64,000 nt of DNA from Spodoptera frugiperda (lineage: Eukaryota > Arthropoda > Insecta > Lepidoptera > Noctuidae): positions 3,782,001 to 3,846,000 of the forward strand of contig NC_064234.1 of NCBI RefSeq assembly GCF_023101765.2, given 5' to 3'. Under the pieces are notes generated by a model. The model made no database searches, was not told the origin of the DNA, and saw only the letters and a program-made list of their open reading frames with translations. Position numbers and translations under genes: made by a program. Positions 1 to 11,182 of this stretch are shown in pieces (within the stretch, counting starts at the first letter, position 1; each line of letters starts with the position of its first letter).

Positions 1-1745
1 TTAATTATAACAAATGGATTTTTTTATACGAAATCCGCCAAAGAGTAACTGAAATTTACAAATTTTACTTGCCACCTAAAATAAACTACCTCAAAAGAAG
101 AGTGGCAAAAATACGGTCAAAGAAAAAATACGTTTGTTAAAATTCATTCGTTCAATTAGATTTAGTTCAACTGAGTGGTTTATCCAACAAATATTGTGGC
201 TGTGGTTTATTGAAGCGAACTGAACGGAGTAATTAATCAATACTGACCAACAAATTATTGACAAAAACAGTTGAAATTTAATTATTACTACGAATGCAAA
301 CTACGTTTACGAGGCTGAGAGCAGTAATAATAAATTTTGCGGTTACCAGAGTAAAAAATTAAGTCCGAATTTAAATTTAATGTGAATAATTTATAATGAG
401 CTCTTGTTGGTAGCTTTATTTATTTATCGATAATGCGGTTTTGTTTTATACACCACATTTGGTGAAAATCTTATTTTTGGTATCGTTGAATTTACTGGTT
501 GGTTACTAAGGATTAAGAATTTTGTGACTGTTTTTTTAAATGACTCGTTAGACAATGTGAACAAACCATTATTCTTTAGTCTTTACGTAAAGATTTCAAT
601 ATTTGTAGAATATAGGTATTGCAGCCGCGAAAGTTAAATACAATTATTTAATTTCTTTTGTCTGGGCTTGTCATAACGGAGTTTGGGCCAATTCAACGGC
701 TTTTGATTATATTTATGTTGACTTCTTTGTTCTAGATATCGCTACTTTAAACTACTAATCATATATTATTTCATCAAAAATACAATCATGTTTCTAGTCT
801 ACAATCGAAAGGCTCTAGTTTAAAAGGCTATTGCTCTATAAAAGGTTTTCCTCTCTAAAGGTTTTCCTCTCTTAACAATGACTCATCGCTTGTCCATCAC
901 ATTCGATTTCCAGAAAAAAAAATTAGTTACAAAGTAATAAAAATGTCTACAAACATATAGTTTAGTTTACAATGTAGGTTGTGATATTATTTCTTATAAT
1001 TGGGTACCGAGACTTGGTCGTGTTGACAAGCTTTTTTTCCAAAATTTAATAAGACTTATCTCGGCTTGGGATAAATCCGTCGCTCCCAGCCTAAGTCCTT
1101 GTGTTGTAGCTAAGTAAACAATAACAATTAATAAGAGTTTTTTCTTCAAAATGAATTATTATTTTTGTCTTTTTTATACTTTAGTAGGTTATTATGGACA
1201 GCCTTCTTTAAGTTGTATGTCTAACTTGCTTCTGCCAGCTGTTTCGGCCGCGTTTCCGTGGTATAAAAAGTATCTTATCACCCAAGTCAGCTCATACCCT
1301 GTCTGTATACCACATCAAAATCCGTCGAGTAGTTTCAGTGTGATTGACGGCCAAACAAACAAACTAACTTTCACATTTATAAATGTTATAATATTTGTGT
1401 GATGTATTATAATATTTTCATAATGTAGAGTATCTTAGTAATTCTTACATAACAAACAAAGACGTTACAGAATTTCGTGGAACTAGTGGTGTATAGAAGG
1501 TTTTCGATTTTGCTGCTATTGTTTTCTATCTAGGAGGATTTCTTAGAAAACGAATGCCTACCGGTCAAATAACGTGCGATACATGGGACTGGACAGGTAT
1601 TCGTTACCTGAGTAGGTAGGTATATATACAAATTGCCTACTCATTAATTTCAAGATTTCATATGAATACATTAGTGAGAGACACATGACTAATAACTTTA
1701 CCACATCTAAAAGAAAAAGATTTTACTAAGGACAAAATAAACTCC
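1..1745. other. AT-rich sequence, no gene recognised
   Basis: No ORF here resembles a protein family. The 83-codon ORF at 1151-1402 is AT-driven and overlaps a repeat-like segment. Positions about 1305-1385 (a CAAAATCCGT then AGTAGTTT core, followed by repeated AAAC units and a TTTATAA end) match the style of a common lepidopteran dispersed repeat and point to an old fragment. The rest is unique-looking AT-rich DNA. Confidence 0.5.
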
Positions 1746-1876
1746 TGAGCTACAGACTGACTAGCAGGTTACCAGGTCTCCGGCTCGAAAAGCAGGAACA
1801 GGGTGGTTTTTAGGCAGTAAGAGTCTGATCTACCTCTCGATTCACCCAATGCTGATAATCCCCCCCCCCCTAAAAG
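1746..1876 (+). repeat. SINE-like element, LINE-tail family (copy 1, diverged)
   Basis: This matches the last ~150 bp of the LINE at 18308-24523: a CCGGCTCGAAAAGCAGGA core, then GGTGGTTTTTAG, a CAGTAAGAGTCTGA segment, and a C-rich run before a short A-run. It is one of the most diverged copies in the window, and the 3' end has expanded to 12 Cs. It starts near the same point of the consensus as the other complete copies. Confidence 0.75.
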
Positions 1877-2353
1877 CACACAATACAATAGATATTCAAA
1901 ATAATCAGTCGGTAACAAGACTCCAATAAAACCTATAATTTTCTATACACACACGTAGACGTATATTATTTTACGTACTCCAGTGACACGGTAAACACAC
2001 GACAATATGATAACAGCCTTTACACAGTACACAGAGACCTGTCGTCAGGTCGTTACGGCCTTATAATGACTACTTTCAACACGTCTATTAGAGAGTAGTA
2101 CTCATTATATTGTTATTAAATATGAGCCATTCGCGGTCACCTCATCGCGTCAAATGGTCATAAAAATTTGACGTACGTGTCTATATTAATTATAGAAGTT
2201 GGAGTTACGTATGTAGACCAAAACTTTTCGTTTTGCGTGATAATATATTGAAGTTATTAAGATTTTTTTCTGTGTCATGCTTGTGTATGATTTATTCCAC
2301 ATACATAAAATCAAATCAGTAGTTTTGGGATAACACAGAAGCTTTTTCTTAAG

Positions 2354-2478
2354 CAACGTCACGTTTTATCCTCGAAGGGGTAGTCAGAGGTGCATCTGCA
2401 CATTTTGGCACCTTATGTCACAGTACAATGTACATTCGTCATTGTGTCGCCATTTGTGTTATAAGTCCCATGTAATGC
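2354..2478 (-). repeat. Dispersed repeat family B (copy 1)
   Basis: Read on the minus strand it runs from an ACATGGGACTTATAACAC head through CACCTCTGACTACCCCTTCG to a GGATAAAACGTGACGTT end. Related copies lie at 38546-38660, 41521-41634 and 60287-60378. No coding potential or tRNA-like promoter is evident. The family is probably a non-autonomous element; its class is not clear from these copies. Confidence 0.65.
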
Positions 2479-2939
2479 CATGACATGGGAGACGCCTTGC
2501 CTGGCAGTCGCACCTGTGACCACTTGAGTAAGGAGACAGTCGACAAGCCTCTTTTCGTATTAATTTATCGATCGATTTGAAAGACGGGAAATTTTACTCG
2601 ACACGTTGTAATATTACGTCACATTTGCCCATTCTAGCTTGGGTGCAAACATGAATTTATTTGGAGTCACTATTGATTAGTCTGTCTGTGTTTTTGAGAA
2701 GGTTTGTTCTAACTGAGTGACTGATTGTTCAATTGTGGTAAAATCTAAATTGCTTGTCACAATAACGTGTTTAGAGGCCTTATTATAATTTTAACTGGTG
2801 TATAAGAATATATTATAACTGTTGAAAGGTGTACATATTTTATTCACACATTTCTGCTTTCTACTATTTATAAGCGCGATGCTTTGATCAAAAACCTAAA
2901 CAATAATTTGCATAAACTAAAGACATGGATCTAAGATTA

Positions 2940-3083
2940 GTACCCTTGGTACGAATTTGTTTTATGTTTAACGAGATCGCGTTCTGTGTTCTGATTGGTT
3001 GGTTCATTCGCGTCGGCCAATCAAAGTGCCGAGTTCGCTCTTTCAGTCTCGTTCAATGTTAAACAAACTCGTACTAAGGATAC
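2940..3083. mobile_element. MITE with ~37 bp imperfect terminal inverted repeats
   Basis: The left end (GTACCCTTGGTACGAATTTG, 2940 onward) is mirrored by the right end, which reads GTATCCTTAGTACGAGTTTG on the minus strand from 3083. The arms match at roughly 30 of 37 positions. The interior contains a second inverted pair, GATTGGTTGG and CGGCCAATC, each including a CCAAT-box core. No ORF is present. Short length and TIRs indicate a non-autonomous DNA transposon; the superfamily is uncertain. Confidence 0.7.
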
Positions 3084-4189
3084 AGTACAACAGTCGCGAT
3101 TTTGACCGCGCAACTAACGAGGCAGTCTCGAATTACACATTTTATATGATGACCTCACGTCACTGAATGGTACAGCGGTGTAGTGCCGCATTTATTATTC
3201 AAAAAGGTCCATATTACCGTCCTACAATTATACTTCTCGTTTAAATGATGGGTAGGTACATCTTCATGAATATTCCAAATGGTTTCCCCTTGTGTAAATC
3301 CGTAGAGAATGCTGTACATGTAAACTAAATCAAATGTCTATTAAAGGGATTACGTAATGCCTAATGAAGTTCATGAATTTTGTTGTGCTATGTGTTTAAG
3401 CTGAGCTAAGTGGGTACAGTTTACCATAATCTGTTACTTGTACTAGTTGTTTCGAAATAGACTAGACCTTTGACCGATTACTGCAAAAGGCTTATGTAAG
3501 TAAGTTTATTTTTATAAAATAAAAAAATTATAACATTGTTTTACTTAAATATTATTCATGCACTCATAGGTAATACTGGCTATTTGAAAATTAAACGCAT
3601 TCGTTGCTTGAGTAGTTATTATCCTAACTCTGAGTTTGCCCTGTGTTACTTTCTGAATAAAGTATTTGGAGAAAGAGGTCAAAGTTAGAGATATTGCCTA
3701 ACTAAAACTAAAATTAGGCAACTTGTGTATACCTATGTATCTAGACTTCTAGATGTACACGCATTGAGGTATAGAAAACCAGTTTATCACGGTCTAGCTT
3801 TGTAAGATCTTTTCGCATATTTGAAGGTCAGTTTAAGGTGGTGTTGTATAGCAGTGTCACGACGTCTAGGCCCCAACATAATTAGAACAATGTGCCCCTT
3901 TACGCACTCACAGAATTAAGTTAAAGTTAATTAAGCATTAATTAATGATTGGTTACGAGTGGGCTATTTATCTTTGTACGTATCTGCTGTGTCGGCTCAC
4001 ACTGAAGTTGAGTTATTAGGTGGTAGGCTAGAGTTTAGTACTGCGTTTTAATTACTCCTAGATGTTAATGATCTTTGAGTTGTAGGTGTGACCTTAAAGA
4101 TGGCTGTACAATTAACAAAGACATAGGTTCAGGTAAGTATACATATGTATACTTTATACTTATGTAATGTTTGATGAGCGACTGCCATC

Positions 4190-4402
4190 TATTCTATATC
4201 AAAGTCAAAGTCAACGTGACAATGGCTACTCTTCTGGGAACGTTCCCCAGTGACAGTGATGCGGATGAGTACTTCGACGCCTAAAGGAGAGAATTTATAT
4301 TTAATTAAATTAATTAATTAATTTAATTTAATTTAAGTCAAATTACAAGCGTTTATTGCAAATAAACTGTTTTTCTTCCTTTTCTTTCTTCTTTCTTTCT
4401 TT
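4190..4402 (+). repeat. Retroelement 3' end fragment with short acidic ORF remnant
   Basis: A 20-codon open stretch (ATG 4222 to TAA 4282-4284) ends in a strikingly acidic tail, DSDADEYFDA. An AATT-rich low-complexity segment (about 4296-4340), a GCAAATAAACTGTTTTTCTT block containing AATAAA, and a TTTC microsatellite (about 4370-4402) follow. The GCAAATAAACTGTTTTTCTT block recurs near 15613. C-terminal coding end, short 3' UTR, polyadenylation-like signal and simple-repeat tail together suggest the 3' end of a retroposed element. The parent family is not identified. Confidence 0.45.
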
Positions 4403-5095
4403 CATCTCCTAAGATTGAGTCATATATAAACAAATTTCTTAATTTCAATATTCTCGGATACGTCACAGAGTGAAGATTTGTCCTAGGCATATGTAGACGA
4501 AGTCATAAGCCTAGGTCAAAGCATCACCTTTGGGATTAATAACGTAAGCGACGAGCTAACTGGCTAACTCCTTCGGGAAATAACAAGCGAGAGTTATGTA
4601 CTGTTATGTCACCTCACCCCTGTCAAGATAGACAAGCATTATGTTAATGCACCCCTTTTGTTCAGACAAGTAATTGACACCCCACTAAAATACTGCCACA
4701 GTACAGCCATTTCAGTAAGTAAAGCGAATGTGTTTTGCTAATTGGTAGTTTGTACAACAGTGTTGTTTCACTGAATAATGTTTACTGTAAACGTGAGTAA
4801 TACGCCGTGTACCCGCCCGTGAAATAGGTAATTTCCCTCGACCATTAAGGACGTAGTACCTTCAGTAGGTGCCTCTCAGTAACACGTTTGTACATAAAAA
4901 AGACAATTTTTTAACTAAAGCGATTGCCTGTCTCGGTGCAGTAAAATTCGTTACGACTCCAGTTTCATATGTCTATACCTACCTATGCAGTTCATGATGT
5001 CTTATTTTGGATGAGTTTATCATCGCCCTTTGTTATTTTCATTACTGATATAAAGTGTACTACATTTATCTGTTACTTTTGTGTAGCAATATATA

Positions 5096-5161
5096 AGGTG
5101 TTCTAAAATTATCTTAACTCTACCTCCCATTAAAGCCATGACAGACACTTTTAGAACACCT
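5096..5161. mobile_element. 66 bp hairpin MITE flanked by TA
   Basis: The ends AGGTGTTCTAAAA and TTTTAGAACACCT are perfect inverted repeats of 13 bp, or 15 bp when the flanking TA is included (5094-5108 and 5149-5163). TA on both sides is the target duplication expected of Tc1/mariner-type elements. The interior is only ~40 bp and non-coding. It lies 120 bp upstream of a mariner-type element, but its TIR differs from that element's. Confidence 0.65.
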
Positions 5162-5282
5162 TATAGAGAGGTCACGAAATAGTGTAGGCATCTTACACTT
5201 ACATGAAATTTAGCCGAAATTTTTATTCGTATTAGTAACTTAATGTAGCGTAACTAATCAGAAATTTAAAACTTAATTTGTA

Positions 5283-5958
5283 ACGGGTGTCCCAATAAGA
5301 ACGCAAGATTTAAATTTGGCGGCATTCGAAGTATCATTGTTTGACATTTGAACACGTGTTATTTTTTGTTAGTATAAGGTACGAGGTTAGTAAAAATGGA
5401 GCGCTACACGATTAAAAATGAGCCAGGTCAAGCGCAAACAGTCAATCATGGTGTTCGGTATCGTAAAATGATAACCAGTCTTTTCGTACCTCGAATTGAA
5501 GAAATGGATTTGGAAGGCATGTGGTTTCCACAAGATGGCGCCACATGTCATACAACCAGAGAAACAATTGAATTGCTGCATCAGTCATGTCCCGGTCGTG
5601 TTATTTCACTTTTTGGAGACCAGAATTGGCCGCCTAGATCATGTGATTTATCACCATTAGACTTTTTTCTTTGGGCTTTCTTAAAGTCGATGGTTTATGC
5701 GAATAAGCCGACGACGACTCAAGCCTTAAAAAGGAAATTGGACGCTTACCGCAGCATTTATGCAAAACGGTCATTGAAAATTTCATTGAAAGATCGCGTA
5801 TGTTTCAGCAAACCAGCGGCAGCCATCTGCCCGATGTATTGTTCCATAGATAACCTCATCCTCTCTACTTTACGATATTATAAAGCTTTCACGATTTTTT
5901 TAAAAATATCTGCGTTTTATTTAAAATTTAAATCTTGTGCTCTTGTTGGGACACCCTT
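5283..5958 (+). mobile_element. Internally deleted mariner-type transposon (676 bp)
   Basis: The 33 bp TIRs at 5285-5317 and 5924-5956 match at 30 of 33 positions, beginning GGGTGTCCCAA. The element is bounded by TA at 5281-5282 and 5959-5960, the duplicated target of the Tc1/mariner superfamily. Its 676 bp is about half the usual 1.3 kb because the transposase gene has lost its middle. TIRs and TA are intact, so it could have been moved in trans while a source transposase existed. Confidence 0.85.
5396..5853 (+). pseudogene. Transposase remnant of the mariner-type element (internal deletion plus frameshift)
   Basis: This encodes part of a DD(E/D) transposase. The N-terminal MERYTI start is present. 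Most of the helix-turn-helix region and the first catalytic Asp are missing, and the frame jumps into the catalytic core. The core shows WFPQDGATCHTT (second catalytic Asp) and WPPRSCDLSPLDFFLW (third acidic position), with 36 residues between the two Asps. After an LKRKL segment the frame is broken. In the next frame, from about 5755, the expected C-terminus can be read (HLCKTVIENF, then HLPDVLFHR and TAA at 5851-5853). Missing the DNA-binding domain and first Asp, it cannot be a working transposase. The open frame that runs on to 5995 is not meaningful beyond the frameshift. Confidence 0.85.
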
Positions 5959-6255
5959 TATTAAGTGCTTAGAAAATTCTAGACGAGTAGAGTAGTTATT
6001 TCAGACCAGTGTAATAAAATTAATGGTGAAATTAATGTTAAATGAAGTTCAACTGTGGTTCGACTTTATTAACCGCGTCTGTGAATGTCAAAAGTAGTGT
6101 TCAAATGGTTAAGGCATGTTAATTTGGGTAGTTTTCCTTAGCAGGTTTAATAAGTACTTAACCTTACCTAAGTAGGTATTTAAAAGCATACCTAGATCGG
6201 CACTGACATTGAGCGCTGATGAATTTAGTTGCGTGTTGACGATTTATACTTGTAC

Positions 6256-6452
6256 TGGCGACCCGCCCCAGCTTCGAATGGGTGTAATAGTGATATATTA
6301 TGCATGTATTATACATATAAATCTTCCTCTTGAATCACTTTATCTATTAAAAAGAACCGCATCAAAATCTGTTGCGTAGTTTTAAAGATTTAAGCATACA
6401 GAGGCACATAGGGACAGAAAAAGCGACTTTGTTTTATACTATGTAGTGATTT
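6256..6452 (+). repeat. Dispersed repeat family G (copy 1)
   Basis: It begins GCGACCCGCCCCAGCTTCG and includes the phrases CGCATCAAAATCTGTTGCGT and GGGACAGAAAAAGCGACTTT. A second copy with the same head is at 63403. I know this as a widespread lepidopteran interspersed repeat; the class is uncertain. It has no ORF. Confidence 0.6.
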
Positions 6453-8371
6453 GCTCACACACAAAATACCCAATGTGACTTGGATAAGATATCTAAGCGG
6501 CGTTCTTCAAGCACACGTTCAACAAATTAATTCCTCAAATAAAAAAAAACAAAAACTATCCTTGAAAGAAAATCTCTGAGAAAATTGTAGAAGCGAGCTA
6601 GCAATCAGTGTGGATTCAATCTCAATGAGATCCACAAACAAGGTGAAAAAGAAAGGCTAATTACAATTAGTTCAGGATTAAGCTGGGTAAATTACTGACC
6701 TTTGTCTTTATTAAGTATTCTAGTCAGTCTCGTCCGTTACCTTCAGTAAATTAGTTATTTTCTGACTCTAATATCTCGGGAAATCAAGCGTTGAATAAAT
6801 TATTTTTTGCCCCAACACGGCCGCATAGGTAGGTATGTAGACATATATCGTGTGTATCCGATCCGTGAATGAAAAATGAGGTGTTATTTTTGGATATATT
6901 GGCACGTGCAAAGCAATATTGATTAGTATCACGTGGTATTTATTGGTTGGTAGGAAATTTTTATTTACCTACAAAATCAAAATTTTCATTGTTATATATT
7001 AGTCTACCCCTTAAGGTCCTTTGCCGCCAACTAAATTAACCGCCGTACTCAGAGTCATTAATGTCCCTGTGTGCGGCTGTAAGATTATGTTTCTAGGTAG
7101 ACAAAGAGTAATGACAGAAACCTTCAATTTCGAAATAGTCATTAAAAATACCAACTACATTAAATACTGATAAAGTACAAAATTACCGCATCGAAAATAA
7201 GCAATTCTAAGAATTATTCCCTTAACAGGCATTAAGGAGAAAACTCACAATAATTTAAAGGTAAACGGTTGTTTGTTTATTTAGTAAGTAGTACGGAAGG
7301 ATATCGAAGTTTCTAGATAGAGCAGGGCCCGGGTAGGGACGTTATCGTTACAGTATGCTAATGTACCTAAGTACCAGGTAAGGGAACCTAAACGCGTGTT
7401 TAATGACGCAGCTACGATTTATGGAGATTAGAGTTCTATGGTACTGTAAATTGTATTTCTTTGAAGAAAGTAATAATTATCTTATTTTGTACTCAATGGA
7501 TGACGCTTGGCCACCATCTCCCCTGGTGGTGAGCGATGCTGTGGCCGATGGCCGTATCTGCTTAGTCGTTAAAACTGTAATAGTAGATGTAAGTATGATG
7601 ACGAATAAATAAAAGTTTATTGTAAAAGAAATTATCAGTATAATGTAAATTCCTAATGGTGTAAATTGCTTGGCTAATGTATGATTAACCTTATATTACA
7701 TGGGTCAATAAAACGTTTTTCTACATTAAACATGAGCAATTTGTGATATATGTAGTTAGATGTGAAGTATTGATTACATAACTTTTTGATTTACGAGACA
7801 CGTAATCTGGTCTATTGATTTATAATTTATATCAACGGACGACGATCGACGTACCTACGTACGTACATATAAATACAAAACATTTTAGTTCAAGCGATAT
7901 TAAAAACACAATACAAATAAAATGAAATGTTCGTCAATTGATACGTGAAATCTAACTCAGGTAATATTATAAAACAATGTACCAACGTTTTTATTTACCG
8001 AGCTAAATGCCTATTTATTTATTCAAAATGGGTATGAACCGTTCGCTTTTATATTCATCGGAAAGGTATAGTAGTTGGCAAATCCTCTGAGACTTAAGTA
8101 AAAACTTAAGCATACGGTAGGGAAATAGAGAAATATATTAAACCGTGAGAAGGGGAACTTGGAGATGGATTTCTTTTACCTAAATTGATTTGTCTTTCAT
8201 CGGGGTTCAATTTATTTACTTCTATTAGTTTTAGCAATCCCTGAAGAAGGAGGTAAAGGTGTTCATTACACTATTACGCTGACATGCACGTATGTCGTAT
8301 GACGCATGTATGTAGGACGCACTATGACATGAGATTGAAATGGAGGTGAAATTTAAAACTATGTATGTTAA
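6453..8371. other. Gene-free interval with a small repeat fragment
   Basis: The only recognisable item is a fragment at about 7503-7570 (TGGCCACCATCTCCCCTGGTGGTGAG...), a diverged piece of repeat family D. The 69-codon ORF at 7403-7612 runs through it and is not a credible gene. The rest is AT-rich and unassigned. Confidence 0.45.
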
Positions 8372-8671
8372 GTGTGGGTGAGCCATGCTTTGTCACGAAT
8401 GGGCCGGTTCAACCGAACTGATGTCGGTCGGTCTGTCTGCACGGTCTCACAGAAAATCGACGTGAAACAACGCTTGAGTTGTGTGAGTGAGGCCCAATTA
8501 CATCTCAATCTTCCCAATTCCCGATTCCCCAACAACTCTTTAATTCTTAACCCCCGAAAGCCCGGAAACGCACTTGTAACGCCTCTGGTGTTTCGGGTGT
8601 CCATGGGTGGCGACGATTGCTTACCATCATGGTGATTCGTCTGCTAATTAATCGGCTTATACCCTAAAAAA
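8372..8671 (+). repeat. SINE/LINE-tail repeat family C (copy 1, near full-length)
   Basis: The head is GTGAGCCATGCTTTGTCACG then GAATGGGCCGGTTCAACCG. The middle includes CCCAATTCCCGATTCCCCAA. The 3' block has GCCCGGAAACGCACTTGTAA, TCCATGGGTGGCGACGATTG and CTTACCATCATGGTGATTCG, ending CGGCTTATACCCTAAAAAA. Other copies are at 29482, 53660 (minus), 61280 (minus) and 62298, with tail-only copies at 42047, 48961 and 53006. The short ORFs on both strands here are artefacts of the repeat. Confidence 0.8.
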
Positions 8672-8759
8672 GCATGTTCCATATAATAGAGACCCAGCAT
8701 CTACATTTACATAATTCTAACAAAAAGTGATTATTGTTATAATGAATACTGGATGTAAT

Positions 8760-8973
8760 TGACTGCACGGTTGGTGCGGTGGCTGGGCAACCGGCTGCCA
8801 CGCAAGGTGTAGCGGGTTCGATTCCCGCACGGAGCAATTCTTTGTGTGATCCACAAATTGTTGTTTCGGGTCTGGGTGTCATGTGTATGTGAACATGTAT
8901 GTTTGTACGCACCCACGACACAGGAGAAAATCCTAGTGGGACAACGTTCTTTTTTAAAAAAATAAATAAATAA
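8760..8973 (+). repeat. tRNA-derived SINE (family E, copy 1)
   Basis: The head contains a pol III B-box, GGTTCGATTCC (8815-8825), inside a perfect 5 bp T-arm-like stem (GCGGG 8812-8816 with CCCGC 8824-8828). An A-box-like GTGGCTGGGCAACC lies ~30 bp upstream. A conserved body (GTGTGATCCACAAATTGTTG, TTTCGGGTCTGGGTGTCATG) follows, and it ends in A-rich AAAT units. Two more copies on the minus strand lie at about 59868-60077 and 63150-63345. Body and A-rich tail mark it as a SINE rather than a functional tRNA gene. Confidence 0.85.
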
Positions 8974-10225
8974 TCTTACTGTCATATCCTATTAAAAACT
9001 TAACTCAAATTAATGAATTCTCCCAAAATGCAAATGGAAATGTACAAAACGTAACATTTTATGTTGAAACACTTTCTTAATAATATAATATCTTCTTGAG
9101 TTACGAAAAGTTATGAAAAGTCCGACCGAGCGATGTCATCTGAGTTTTTGAAACAAAATCTGTGTCGGACAGATGATAGATTGAATTGTATGGGAAAAAT
9201 TACAATTGCCAAAAAAAGTATTTCATTTTGTAAATAAGTCGCTATTGTTTCTATTTCGAGGGTGATCGATGTATTACATGCTATGATCGATGAGGAAAGT
9301 AATTTGTTTGGTTTTCTACGTAAAAAAAGATGAAAACATTTGATCAAAACGATCGCATATTTTTATCTTTTTTAGATAGCAAATAAAATTGCACAATACT
9401 TCGTTGTGGACAGTATAGTACGTCTACCATGAGATTGAAGCAATTAAATTTTACAACACCTCTATCGGTCACCTGTGGAACTAAAATTTGCCATACAAAA
9501 AAATTACGTCGTCGATGACTATCGACAAATATTATTGCTTCAAACTCATCGTAGAGGTACTGATAAGTAAAACAAAAAAAAACTTTATTGTTTATAATTT
9601 GCATTAAATCACATCGACAACTTATTAGAAATCAAGGATGATATAAACGTATATTTTTGATGCTTAATTGGCTGAACACATTTGAACTTCAAATGGCTCT
9701 AAAAGTCGTAAAGACCAATCATGCTTCCCAATCGTATATAACTAAAGTTACAATCCCTGTCAATACTTCCCGTTGAACGTTCACAAAGTTCCTTCATTGT
9801 CACTTGTTATCGACTTAAGATTACAACTTTTGTGAGGAAAACTTCTTAGTTACGACCCTAGAGACATAACTGGGGTAAAAAGTTTGTAAAAACTGGGGTC
9901 ATTCACTCCCGGGGTAACGCTGCAGTTGGAACAACATTACACTTTTCCAACAAATACAAGTTGTAATCTCAAGATGCGTTTTGGGATTCATGTTTTCTCG
10001 GAACGTGATTCGCAAAGTTCTGGTTTAGGTACTCCGGTGTACAAAATACTGTTTTGTTTTTTCCTTAAGTGTAAATTAGAAAGGGGAAGTGGATTTTCCT
10101 CTGAGGTTACATAATTAAACACGGCATGGCACTGGTTGGGTATAGGTAAAGTGGACTGAGACAGTGTATAGATTTTTATTGCGTGAATGTTACACCACGT
10201 TCTTCGGATCTTCTTCTATGTCAAA
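8974..10225. other. Gene-free AT-rich interval
   Basis: Short ORFs on both strands have no recognisable motif. I see no inverted repeat, tRNA-like or LINE-like segment here. Confidence 0.4.
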
Positions 10226-10236
10226 TCACATGGTTA

Positions 10237-10393
10237 TCCGGAGTTGCGAACTACCTAGTGGGTTTACTTGGCCTCCGGGTCGAAAAGCAGGAGTAGGAAC
10301 GGGGTAATTTTTAGTCAGTAAGAGTCTGACACTCCCTCTCGCCTCGCTCAAGGCGGGAGAAGTCATTGGATGATTTTCTCCCCTTAAAAAAGG
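10237..10393 (+). repeat. SINE-like element, LINE-tail family (copy 2), with 11 bp target duplication
   Basis: The copy starts TCCGGAGTTGCGAACTACC and ends CCCCTTAAAAAAGG. It is directly flanked by TCACATGGTTA at 10226-10236 and 10394-10404. The duplication abuts the start, so this ~157 bp unit was inserted as such. Its whole length aligns with the terminal part of the LINE at 24353-24510. Confidence 0.85.
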
Positions 10394-10404
10394 TCACATG
10401 GTTA

Positions 10405-11094
10405 GAAGGCACACTTTTGTCTAGATATATCTAATGAGAGAGTCACGAGAAAATAACTAAATTAATTTAACTACAGCCTAACCTGACACTTACTAAAATA
10501 ATTCAATTTATTTTCGACAGAGCAACAGCGGCAGCGGCTGAAAGCAAAATCTTCTTTTTCTAATCTAATATTCTTAGCCATCTGCTATTCTTCTGCGTCC
10601 ATTTTCCTACATACCAAAAACTCGTGTATATTTTTCTCGAGCAAATGTGTGAGGTGCTTCGTTAGTGGTGAAAGAGGGTTAAGTAATATGGAGTCAGTTA
10701 GCGCCATAGTCCAGCAGTGTGGGCTCCCTGTGGACTTATAAACTAAGCTGCTTTTATCTGTGGCCGGCACGCTCTAATCCCCGTCCTGGGACCGCGCCAG
10801 TGAGGTTTTCATTATCAGTTATCTTGTATTGGCTGTTTGTAGCCAAGTAATATTGTTAATGTGAAAGTTTTCTTTCTGTGAATGTTTGGCTACAGCATTT
10901 CATTTGTAATGATTGATTAATCGATCTTCGGATTTGATGTGAGTTGTTTGATTTAGAAATTCATGGTAGTGGTGAATCAATAATAAATAATAGGTAGATA
11001 TTAATGTTAAGAAAAAACAAATAAGAATGATTAATAATATAATGGTTATTGAACATGTAAACGCATTTTTTATGTTATGTTAAATGGGCCGACG
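10405..11094. other. Gene-free interval
   Basis: A somewhat GC-richer stretch at about 10600-10800, including GCGCCATAGTCCAGCAGTG and GTGGCCGGCACGCTC, resembles an old retroelement piece, but I could not assign it. The 61-codon minus-strand ORF there is not supported. Confidence 0.35.
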
Positions 11095-11182
11095 TTTGGC
11101 CGCTATCTCGCCTGATGGTAAGTGATGATGCGGCCTACGATGGAGCACGTCTGCCCATAAACAACCTATTCACTCGGGCTTT
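11095..11182 (+). repeat. Short repeat family D (copy 1)
   Basis: It contains TTGGCCGCTATCTCGCCTGA, a TGGTAAGTGATGATGCGGCC segment and GGAGCACGTCTGCCC, ending CTATTCACTCGGGCT. A nearly identical copy lies in opposite orientation at 14722-14813, 3.6 kb away. It is probably the 3' tail of a lepidopteran LINE; no ORF. Confidence 0.7.

Larger units (their letters stand above)
1877..4190. other. Gene-free interval apart from two repeats
   Basis: Apart from the family B copy and the MITE, this interval is AT-rich and shows no ORF of note, no RNA gene and no clear splice-flanked exon. Confidence 0.45.

Noticed and set aside
8760..8830. Possible tRNA gene
   Set aside because: A- and B-boxes are present, but no complete cloverleaf could be drawn, and the unit continues into a repeated SINE body with an A-rich tail.
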